Origin: Bacillus sp. T33-2
Lineage (GTDB): Bacteria > Bacillota > Bacilli > Bacillales > Cytobacillaceae
Assembly (NCBI RefSeq): GCF_002860205.1
Contig: NZ_PGVB01000010.1
Location: 1-64,000 of the forward strand
DNA: 64,000 nucleotides
Reading direction: 5' to 3'
The position numbers were made by a program, and so were the translations under genes. How positions within the stretch are numbered: position 1 is the stretch's first letter; each line of letters opens with the position of its first letter. The notes beneath the pieces were generated by a model. The model was not told the origin of the DNA and made no database searches. It saw nothing but the letters and a program-made list of their open reading frames with translations. Below are positions 57,381 to 64,000 of the stretch, one piece after another.

Positions 57381-58694
57381 TCATCCTTTATCTATTAGTT
57401 GCAAAAGGCTTTGTATGCTTTCCGCCATCGAAACTTTGTCATGCGTCCCCTGCTTTAAAAACGAGATGATCTGCTGATACTGGCTGATGGCTTCATCAAT
57501 TTCGGGCGAGCTTCCCCGTTTATACGCGCCGATGTTGATCAAGTCTTCTGAATCTATATAAGTGCTGAGCAAATCTCTCAATCTTTCAGCTGATTTCTGA
57601 TGCTCAGGGCTGACGATGTTGTTCATGACGCGGCTGATGCTTTTCAGCACATTTACCGCAGGGTATTGGCCTTTGTTTGCAAGACTCCGGTCCAATACGA
57701 AGTGGCCGTCAAGAATCCCCCGGACTGTATCTGCGATTGGTTCATTCATGTCGTCTCCATCAACCAGGACCGTGTAAAAGGATGTGATCGAACCGAATTG
57801 ATTTGTCCCTGTCCGCTCCAGCAGCCTTGACAACAAGGCGAATACTGAAGGTGTGTACCCTTTTGTTGTCGGAGGTTCGCCTACTGCGAGCCCGACTTCA
57901 CGCTGGGCCATTGCCACCCTTGTCACCGAGTCCATCATCAGCATGACGTTGAGGCCTTTGTCACGGAAGTACTCTGCAATCGCGGTTGCTGTATAAGCCC
58001 CTTTGATCCGCATAAGCGCGGGCTGGTCGGAGGTTGACACTACAACGATAGATCTTTGTAAACCCTCCGGGCCGAGGTCTTTTTCGATAAATTCCCTTAC
58101 CTCTCGGCCTCGCTCCCCAATCAGTCCGATCACATTCAAATCAGCCGTTGTATTCCTTGCAATCATGCCCATAAGCGTGCTCTTGCCAACGCCGCTCCCC
58201 GCAAAGATCCCAACCCGCTGACCGTTCCCCACTGTCAGCAAACTGTCGATCATGCGGACTCCCACTTCAATAGGTTCAGAAATGGGCGGCCTGCTTAAAG
58301 GATTTGGCGGATCCTGTTCTGTTGGGACAGAAGTCAGCCCCCCCGGCAGCGCTGAATCGTCAAGGGGCATCCCCAGTGAATCGATGACCTTCCCGATCAG
58401 TCCTTGCCCCACTTTTACCTCAAGTGGTTTCATCGTTGTTTCGACAAGGCTTCCCGGGGCAATCTCACTCATCGTCGTATAAGGCATCAGGATGACATTC
58501 TCTCCGCTGAACCCTACCACTTCAGCGCGGATCATCCGTTTATTCCTGCCGCCGACATGTATATAGCAGACATCTCCGACTGAGCTTTCCGGACCCTGGG
58601 ATTCAACCATCAAGCCGACAACGCGTTTCACTCTTCCATAGCGCTTGAAGGAATCAATTAAATCAACCCGTTGTATTAAATCTGCAGCTTTCAT
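57381..58694 (-). CDS. fliI: Flagellum-specific export ATPase FliI
   Basis: FliI is the F1-beta-like ATPase of flagellar export. The 437-residue protein has Walker A GIFAGSGVGKSTLMG (about 163-177), the GERGREVREFIE segment, Walker B VMLMMDSVTR and the DGHFVLDRSLANKGQYPAVN segment that is diagnostic of FliI/type III ATPases. It overlaps fliH by 4 bases. Confidence 0.98.
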   Translation of the reverse strand: MKAADLIQRVDLIDSFKRYGRVKRVVGLMVESQGPESSVGDVCYIHVGGRNKRMIRAEVVGFSGENVILMPYTTMSEIAPGSLVETTMKPLEVKVGQGLIGKVIDSLGMPLDDSALPGGLTSVPTEQDPPNPLSRPPISEPIEVGVRMIDSLLTVGNGQRVGIFAGSGVGKSTLMGMIARNTTADLNVIGLIGERGREVREFIEKDLGPEGLQRSIVVVSTSDQPALMRIKGAYTATAIAEYFRDKGLNVMLMMDSVTRVAMAQREVGLAVGEPPTTKGYTPSVFALLSRLLERTGTNQFGSITSFYTVLVDGDDMNEPIADTVRGILDGHFVLDRSLANKGQYPAVNVLKSISRVMNNIVSPEHQKSAERLRDLLSTYIDSEDLINIGAYKRGSSPEIDEAISQYQQIISFLKQGTHDKVSMAESIQSLLQLIDKG

Positions 58695-59464
58695 GATTCA
58701 CTCTCCAACATTTCCAACAGCTTCTCTTTGATTTCTTGAAGCTGGCTATCAACGCTGGCATCAATCCTGCCGTTAATGGACTCAATAATGCAGTCCCCCT
58801 CAGACAGGTCATCGTCAGGGAAAATATAGAAATCCGTTTCTTTAGGAAATACGGCTGAGAGCTCTTCTTTTTGCGAAAGCAGGAAGCCGTAATGCACCGG
58901 ATGGACATGAAGCTGGATGTCCCTGTATTCCCTGGCATCCTTCAATGCCCGTTTTACGAGGGATAAAAAATCCTCCCCATGTTCCTTAATCCTTTTGCCC
59001 AGGATCCGTTCTGCGACCTTCAGCCCAAGCTGAAGTATTGTTTTCTCAGACGCTTCAATATGATCGTGATAATCCTTTTTTGCCGACTCAACAACTTCCC
59101 TTGCTTGCTGGATCGTCGCCTGATACTCACTGTACCCCTGTTTTCGCCCTTCGAGGACTCCTTTTTCAAATCCCCGGCCCTCTGCCTCGCTGGCCAGCCT
59201 TGATTTCTCTTGTTCCCAGGCCTGTTTCTCTTCCTGTATGTTCAGCCTGATCTGTTCAGCCTCACGAACAGCTTCTGAAACCATTTTTTCGGCATTTCTG
59301 GCTGCCTGCTCAAGAATTTCCCTTTTTTCGTTTTCTGTATGGACAAAAACTGGCGGTTCGTCCGGTTCTCCTGATTGCTCGAACATGCGGATGGAAATCA
59401 CTCTTTTCTCCGCCTGTTCCGGGTATGCCGACTGTGATTTAAACAGCCTAGACAATGATATCAT
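58691..59464 (-). CDS. fliH: Flagellar export stator protein FliH
   Basis: FliH binds FliI and links it to the C-ring. The 257-residue protein begins MISLSRLFKSQ, has a long charged coiled coil (about 55-130, with GRGFEKGVLEGRKQGYSEYQ) and a V/F-ATPase E-subunit-like C terminus (VAERILGKRIKEHGEDFLSL). Its start overlaps the end of fliG by 17 bases, which suggests coupling. Confidence 0.93.
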   Translation of the reverse strand: MISLSRLFKSQSAYPEQAEKRVISIRMFEQSGEPDEPPVFVHTENEKREILEQAARNAEKMVSEAVREAEQIRLNIQEEKQAWEQEKSRLASEAEGRGFEKGVLEGRKQGYSEYQATIQQAREVVESAKKDYHDHIEASEKTILQLGLKVAERILGKRIKEHGEDFLSLVKRALKDAREYRDIQLHVHPVHYGFLLSQKEELSAVFPKETDFYIFPDDDLSEGDCIIESINGRIDASVDSQLQEIKEKLLEMLESES

Positions 59465-60464
59465 CTCCCCCGCCGCGGGCTACGACGATTTCGCCTGATT
59501 CTTCAAGGCGCCGGATTACTGTCACGATCCGTGTTTGGGCTTCTTCTACATCACGAAGACGGACAGGACCCATGTATTCCATTTCATCCTTGAATGTTTC
59601 GGCCATGCGTGTCGACATATTTTTAAAGACAATTTCCTTGACTTCATCGCTTGAAACTTTGAGGGCAAGCTTGAGGTCATCATTTTCACAATCGCGGATG
59701 ACCCGCTGGATCGCCCGGTTATCAAGGGTGACAATGTCCTCAAAGACAAACATTCTTTTCTTGATCTCTTCTGCAAGCTCCGGATCCTGTATTTCAAGGG
59801 CGTCGAGAATGGTTCGTTCTGTCGCCCTGTCAACTCCGTTCAGCACTTCAACAACCGCTTCGATTCCCCCTGTCTGCGTATAATCCTGGGTAACAGTCGC
59901 AGACAGCTTTCTTTCAAGGATTTGTTCTACTTCATTGATAATTTCCGGGGAGGTGCTGTCCATGACCGCAATCCTCCTGGCGACATCGGCCTGCATTTCC
60001 TGGGGCAGCTCGGATAAAATCTGGCCTGCCTGTGCGGAATCGAGATATGAAAGAATCAGTGCAATTGTTTGCGGGTGTTCATTCTGGATAAAATTTAATA
60101 TCTGCGCCGGGTCGGCTTTACGTGCGAAATCAAATGGCCTTACCTGCAAGGAGGATGTAAGCCTGTTGATGATTACTGCTGCCTGGTCCGGGCCAAGCGC
60201 TTTTTCAAGGACGGTCTTCGCGTAGCCGATCCCTCCCTGGGCAATATAGTCCTGCGCCAGTGCAATATTATGGAATTCTTCCAGTATCTCTTCTTTTGAT
60301 GTTGAATCTACTTTTTTCACACCTGATATTTCAAGAGTCAATTTCTCAATTTCTTCTTCACTTAAATGCTTATATACAGAGGCTGAGACATCCGGTCCGA
60401 GCGATATGAGGAGGATCGCTGCCTTTTGCTTTCCAGTTAATTGTTTTGAGTCGTTTTTGGCCAT
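59448..60464 (-). CDS. fliG: Flagellar motor switch protein FliG
   Basis: FliG couples the C-ring to the stators and generates torque. The 338-residue protein has N, middle and C domains: LTGKQKAAILLISLGPDVSA, NEHPQTIALILSYLDSAQAG (the EHPQ motif) and a C-terminal domain with charged torque residues (FEDIVTLDNRAIQRVIRD). It lies between fliF and fliH. Confidence 0.98.
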   Translation of the reverse strand: MAKNDSKQLTGKQKAAILLISLGPDVSASVYKHLSEEEIEKLTLEISGVKKVDSTSKEEILEEFHNIALAQDYIAQGGIGYAKTVLEKALGPDQAAVIINRLTSSLQVRPFDFARKADPAQILNFIQNEHPQTIALILSYLDSAQAGQILSELPQEMQADVARRIAVMDSTSPEIINEVEQILERKLSATVTQDYTQTGGIEAVVEVLNGVDRATERTILDALEIQDPELAEEIKKRMFVFEDIVTLDNRAIQRVIRDCENDDLKLALKVSSDEVKEIVFKNMSTRMAETFKDEMEYMGPVRLRDVEEAQTRIVTVIRRLEESGEIVVARGGGDDIIV

Positions 60465-60475
60465 TTTCTCCCCTC

Positions 60476-62065
60476 CTAATCTTCAGACAGCCAGGACCTG
60501 AGCAGCTTGGCAAAGTCCTCCGGTTTATCCTTTGCCATTTTCTCCAGCTGTTTCTTTTTCAACGAACCTTCAGTTTCTACTTCCTCGTTTACATCAGGAA
60601 CCTTGATCGATTCGACGGATTCTTCAAACACTATTTCTTCCTCTTCTTTATTCCTGCGTGAGCGGATAAACATAAATACCAGCACTGCAATAATTGCCAG
60701 CAGCACTCCGCCGACTGCGTAGATCCACCATGGCAGCCCTGTTTCCTGCTCGCCATCGAAGTTGATTTTTCCGTTAAATGGCTGTACCGAAACAGCAATT
60801 TTGTCCTGCACGGCCTGTTCAGTCAATTCACCGCCAACAGAATTTTTGTCGATTGTAGTCCGGACGACGGTCCCCAATATTCTGGTGATATCGTCAACCC
60901 GTTCCTGCGGCAGCGAATTCGGATCATCAGGGGTAGGTGGTTCAACCATCACCTGGATGCCAAGGTCACGGATTTTATACGGGCTTTCTGTTATTTCCCT
61001 TCGGATTCGGTTCACTTCATTATTGATTGTTTCTTCAACCCGTTCATAATCACCATTCGTTTCACCTGCTGCACCACCCTGGTAATTCGCGACTTCATTT
61101 TCCCCGGTGCCGCCGATGCCGCCCGGAGGGGCTCCATTGCCTGTGAACGTTTCAGTAATTCTTTGGGCACTGATCGCGATGCCCTCCATATTTTCCTCAT
61201 CCACTGGCTCAACGAGGTTTTCTTCCCTGTTTTCCTGGGTAAAGTCAATATCGGCAGTGACGGAAACAACCACTTTATCATGTCCCATCAATGTTCCCAG
61301 CATATTTTGCACCTGGCGCTGGACATCTCTTTCGATTTGCTTTTTAATTTCATGCTGGGAGGCAAAGGACGTGCCTGTCTCATTTTGATTATTTTTCAAA
61401 TCGAAATACTCAAAAAATTGGTTCATGATGACGATATTATCAGTAGGAAGGTTTGGAACGCTTTTTCCGACCAAATGGTACAAGGCCTTAATCTGTTCCT
61501 CTTTAAACTGGTAGCCTGGGCTTGTGTTCAAAACGATGGACGCTGAGGCTTGTTCCCCTGCGTCATTAACGAATATCCCTTTGTCTGGCAGAGTGATCAT
61601 CACCTTGGCGTCATTCACCCCATCTATGCCTTTCATCAACTCAGCCAATTCAGTCTGCATCGCTTCCAGCTTCAATACTTTAAATTCATTATCCGTCATG
61701 CCAAGGCCGGCATTCTGGCTGAAAAACGAATAATCTATGCTCCCGGATTTTGGGATCCCTTCTGCTGCAAGCTCGACCTTCAAGGAATCGACAGCTTCTT
61801 CCGGAACCATGATCGTCTTGCCGCCATCAGTAATTTCCGATTGTACCCCTCTTGCATCAAGGCTTTCCTTTATGGTCCCGGTTTCAGCTGGTGATAAATT
61901 GCTGTACAACGGCACCATCGATGTCCTGCTCATAAAGTAAGCAACGGTCCCCGCTGCCAGGAACACAAGCAAAACAGACGCCCCCAGAGCCATCCGTTGC
62001 TTTCTGGTGCGTCTATTCCAGAAATCCCTTATGTTATGTAACTGCTTTTGAACCGTTTCTTTCAT
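60476..62065 (-). CDS. fliF: Flagellar MS-ring protein FliF
   Basis: FliF forms the membrane MS-ring. The 529-residue form from the ATG at 62063-62065 (MKETVQKQLHNI) is preferred, because GGGGGA is well spaced for it; ATGs at 62068 and further upstream are also in frame. Two membrane helices (about 28-48 and 446-468) flank the ring-building domains, with VMITLPDKGIFVNDAGEQAS in RBM2, and the C-terminal tail (LAKLLRSW-like KLLRSWLSED) binds FliG. Confidence 0.95.
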   Translation of the reverse strand: MKETVQKQLHNIRDFWNRRTRKQRMALGASVLLVFLAAGTVAYFMSRTSMVPLYSNLSPAETGTIKESLDARGVQSEITDGGKTIMVPEEAVDSLKVELAAEGIPKSGSIDYSFFSQNAGLGMTDNEFKVLKLEAMQTELAELMKGIDGVNDAKVMITLPDKGIFVNDAGEQASASIVLNTSPGYQFKEEQIKALYHLVGKSVPNLPTDNIVIMNQFFEYFDLKNNQNETGTSFASQHEIKKQIERDVQRQVQNMLGTLMGHDKVVVSVTADIDFTQENREENLVEPVDEENMEGIAISAQRITETFTGNGAPPGGIGGTGENEVANYQGGAAGETNGDYERVEETINNEVNRIRREITESPYKIRDLGIQVMVEPPTPDDPNSLPQERVDDITRILGTVVRTTIDKNSVGGELTEQAVQDKIAVSVQPFNGKINFDGEQETGLPWWIYAVGGVLLAIIAVLVFMFIRSRRNKEEEEIVFEESVESIKVPDVNEEVETEGSLKKKQLEKMAKDKPEDFAKLLRSWLSED

Positions 62066-62140
62066 CATATTCCCCCGGTTATTATGTCTGTTTATTGGTA
62101 AGCAAATAACCGCCAATCATTTATTTTGACCAAATTACTA

Positions 62141-62452
62141 TTAAACTTGCATTCGCATCATTTCCTGATAGGCTTCTATGACTTTATTTCTTATTTCAAG
62201 TGTAGCCTGCATGGAAATGCTGGCCTTTTGTGCTGTGATCATCACCTGGTGGAGGTCTACGTTTTCTCCACGGGCTAGCTTTTCAGTCATTTTGTCCGAT
62301 TCTAATTGTGCATGATTTAATTTTTCAATTGATTGCTTCAGGACGGACGAAAAACTCTTTTGTGCTTCGTATGGTGTAGTTGAAGGGGCCGCACCTTTTA
62401 CATTAAAAGGCTTTACAAGCTGGCCGACAGGATTAAAAGTCACATTATTCAT
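62141..62452 (-). CDS. fliE: Flagellar hook-basal body protein FliE
   Basis: FliE joins the MS-ring to the rod. The 103-residue protein has the family C terminus MITAQKASISMQATLEIRNK followed by VIEAYQEMMRMQV. It follows flgC by 12 bases and precedes fliF. Confidence 0.95.
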   Translation of the reverse strand: MNNVTFNPVGQLVKPFNVKGAAPSTTPYEAQKSFSSVLKQSIEKLNHAQLESDKMTEKLARGENVDLHQVMITAQKASISMQATLEIRNKVIEAYQEMMRMQV

Positions 62453-62464
62453 TTATCGGTCTCC

Positions 62465-62914
62465 TTACTTTCCAATTTCAAGTGCCTTCATCAGCATGCC
62501 TTTAGAGGCGTTAAAGACAGTGACGTTTGCCTCGTAAGACCGCGTTGCGCTGACCAGGTCGACCATTTCCCTCAGCGGGTCCACATTGGGGTATGCGACA
62601 TAGCCTTCCTGGTTGGCATCGGGATGCTCAGGGTCATAAACCATTTTGTATGGGGTCTCCCTATCCTCAACGATACGGGAAACTTTGACGCCGTCCCCTG
62701 CTGATCCAGTCCTTGAAGTGCCCATCGCTGTTTTAAGGAATGATGAGAACTGGCTGCCTTTAGGCTCCAACACGACCATTTTCCTTCGGTATGCCTCTCC
62801 GCCGGCCGCCCTTGTTGAATCGACATTCGCCATATTGGAGGAAATGACGTCCATCCTGAGACGTTGTGCTGTCAACGCAGAAGCGGTCGTATTCATACTA
62901 TGAAAAACCGACAT
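62465..62914 (-). CDS. flgC: Proximal rod protein FlgC
   Basis: FlgC is a rod subunit. The 149-residue protein has the rod signature near the N terminus (RLRMDVISSNMANVDSTRAA) and a C-terminal VDLVSATRSYEANVTVFNAS segment shared by rod and hook proteins. It lies 2 bases after flgB. Confidence 0.96.
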   Translation of the reverse strand: MSVFHSMNTTASALTAQRLRMDVISSNMANVDSTRAAGGEAYRRKMVVLEPKGSQFSSFLKTAMGTSRTGSAGDGVKVSRIVEDRETPYKMVYDPEHPDANQEGYVAYPNVDPLREMVDLVSATRSYEANVTVFNASKGMLMKALEIGK

Positions 62915-62916
62915 TA

Positions 62917-63312
62917 CTATTTCCCACCTCTTATAACGGATTGCAGTGTCCCAAATTTACCGTTGATACGTTCAGTCAACGCGTTGTAATAGATTTGGTT
63001 TGTCGCAAGCTCCGACATTTCTTTATCAAGATCGACACTATTGCCATTATGGTTGTACTGAACGCCTATCCTTTCTGTGACAGCTGTGTTCAGTGATGAA
63101 GCTGCTTTAAAATCAAAATGCCTTGCATCAGTCCTGTGTGCGCTGAAAGGCTCGCTCATCGCCTGCTGGAAAGCTGCTTTAAAGCTAACATCGTTCGCTT
63201 TATAGTCGGGCGTATCGACATTGGCAATATTTTGAGAAATTGTCTTTTGTTTTAACGAAGCATAGTTGAGTGCATTTTCAAGCGTTGAAACAGTGCCGGA
63301 AAATAATTTCAA
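62917..63312 (-). CDS. flgB: Proximal rod protein FlgB
   Basis: FlgB is the first gene of the fla/che operon and a rod subunit. The 131-residue protein carries the rod motif SQNIANVDTPDYKANDVSF and a C-terminal MSELATNQIYYNALTERING. A sigma-A-type promoter lies 70-100 bases before the start. Confidence 0.96.
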   Translation of the reverse strand: MKLFSGTVSTLENALNYASLKQKTISQNIANVDTPDYKANDVSFKAAFQQAMSEPFSAHRTDARHFDFKAASSLNTAVTERIGVQYNHNGNSVDLDKEMSELATNQIYYNALTERINGKFGTLQSVIRGGK

Positions 63313-63383
63313 TATTTACACCTCTCATAGGTCACATTTGCGAAAATTGTTGTTATATGGAGAATTTCGTAATCATATTCCTA

Positions 63384-63412
63384 ATTGTAATGAATCTGAA
63401 ATAATCTGTCTA
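63384..63412 (-). promoter_or_regulatory. Sigma-A promoter for the fla/che operon
   Basis: TAGACA (63407-63412) and TACAAT (63384-63389) are exactly 17 bases apart on the minus strand. Each differs from consensus at one base. The -10 ends 71 bases before the flgB start, matching the vegetative promoter of the B. subtilis operon in position. Confidence 0.72.
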
Positions 63413-63710
63413 TGCACTTTATCGTAAATTTTATCAGGCAATATACTCATTTTCACAATTAGTTCTTAAGTTCTATTTTGATGATGGTGATTCATTCGGC
63501 TTACCCATTCTCTGACAATATTCGACTTTATTCCCATAATCCAACCTGTTTTTCTGAGTAAAAAGCAGCTTCTGTACATTAAGGGGAATAGGTAATTTAT
63601 ACTTTTTTTAAAACGTAGGATTTTATAAAAAAACAAATCGCGTTTAGGAATTTTCAATAAGGGCAGATAGCACTGTAATCTTACCGTTACATTTTTGACA
63701 AATTAACGAC

Positions 63711-63741
63711 AAAAAACCCCGCCTGGCCAGCGGGGCTTTTT
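63711..63741. terminator. Intrinsic terminator after codY
   Basis: CCCCGC (63717-63722) pairs with GCGGGG (63730-63735) around a short loop. T runs lie on both sides (six on the minus strand at 63711-63716, five on the plus strand), so it could work in both directions. It begins about 14 bases after the codY stop. Confidence 0.88.
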
Positions 63742-63754
63742 GTAAATTGAATGA

Positions 63755-64000
63755 TTAGTTTGTCTTTAACTTTTCCAACTCGAGCAAAAACTTATCGTTT
63801 AATACTTTAATATAAGTACCCTTCATGCCAAGGGAACGGGATTCAATCACGCCAGCACTTTCAAGTTTGCGCAGCGCGTTAACAATGACTGAACGTGTAA
63901 TGCCGACTCTGTCAGCGATTTTCGAAGCAACAAGCAGGCCTTCTTTGCCGTTTAGCTCTTCAAAGATATGCTCAATTGCTTCAAGCTCGCTGTATGATAA
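63755..64000 (-). CDS. codY: GTP/branched-chain amino acid-sensing repressor CodY (3' end)
   Basis: Only the last 81 codons are in the window; the gene continues past 64000. They encode the conserved winged-helix DNA-binding domain: [55 protein letters not shown] and a C-terminal [19 protein letters not shown]. CodY represses stationary-phase genes, including fla/che in B. subtilis, when GTP and branched-chain amino acids are high. Position before flgB is conserved. Confidence 0.96.
   Translation of the reverse strand, partial: LSYSELEAIEHIFEELNGKEGLLVASKIADRVGITRSVIVNALRKLESAGVIESRSLGMKGTYIKVLNDKFLLELEKLKTN

Larger units (their letters stand above)
63313..63754 (-). promoter_or_regulatory. 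codY-flgB intergenic region
   Basis: This 442-base gap holds the codY terminator (63711-63741) and the fla/che promoter (63384-63412). The stretch between them, about 63420-63700, is AT-rich; one 63-codon frame is open but has no good ribosome site or recognisable sequence. I found no convincing sigma-D promoter and only poor matches to the CodY box, although CodY and DegU/SwrA control this region in B. subtilis. Confidence 0.5.

Noticed and set aside
63466-63657. 63-codon open frame between codY and flgB
   Set aside because: No proper ribosome site, AT-rich composition and no familiar sequence; it could be a chance frame in a promoter region.
63313-63754. CodY-binding box and sigma-D promoter upstream of flgB
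   Set aside because: The best CodY-box-like sequences (near 63340 and 63650) have four or five mismatches to the 15-base consensus, and no TAAA-N15-GCCGATAT match was found with correct spacing.

Overview
The window is a core chromosomal segment of a motile, endospore-forming, low-GC Gram-positive bacterium of the family Bacillaceae. Gene order follows the Bacillus subtilis codY-to-dapA block almost gene for gene, and the dipicolinate synthase genes dpaA/dpaB point to sporulation. Every gene I can support lies on the minus strand, so transcription runs from high to low coordinates. I see no rRNA, tRNA, CRISPR array, prophage, transposase or defence island. I identified genes by recognising family sequences and motifs, not by running searches.

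Read in the direction of transcription, the window opens with the 3' end of codY (63755-64000). The fla/che operon follows, from flgB (63312) to cheD (36144), about 27 kb. It encodes the rod and basal body (flgB, flgC, fliE, fliF), the switch and export ATPase (fliG, fliH, fliI, fliJ), hook assembly (ylxF, fliK, flgD, a small flagellar-operon protein, flgE, swrD, fliL), the C-ring (fliM, fliY), the export gate (fliO, fliP, fliQ, fliR, flhB, flhA), the placement GTPase and ATPase (flhF, flhG) and chemotaxis (cheY, cheB, cheA, cheW, cheC, cheD). A sigma-A-type promoter precedes flgB. sigD does not simply continue this operon: a terminator-like hairpin follows cheD and a separate sigma-A-type promoter precedes sigD. 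After sigD come a FapA/DUF342 gene and a small unrecognised Gln/Lys-rich ORF, neither of which I recall in the B. subtilis order, and then swrB.

The housekeeping block runs rpsB, tsf, pyrH, frr (translation and UMP kinase), uppS, cdsA, dxr, rasP (envelope lipids, isoprenoids, intramembrane protease), proS, polC, then the rimP-nusA-ylxR-ylxQ-infB-ylxP-rbfA operon, truB, ribF, rpsO and pnp. It closes with ylxY, mlpA, ymxH and the dpaA-dpaB-asd-dapG-dapA operon. That last operon takes aspartate to dihydrodipicolinate and, in the mother cell, on to dipicolinic acid. Clear intrinsic terminators separate most of these units.

No wholly new multi-gene system is visible. The features most worth a second look are the uncoupled sigD unit with its unknown small protein, an enlarged hook protein with an internal duplication, three GC-rich tandem repeats between cheA and cheW, two copies of a dispersed palindromic repeat sitting just after stop codons (dapG and rpsB), a long disordered repeat region in IF-2, and a strong hairpin in the proS leader.
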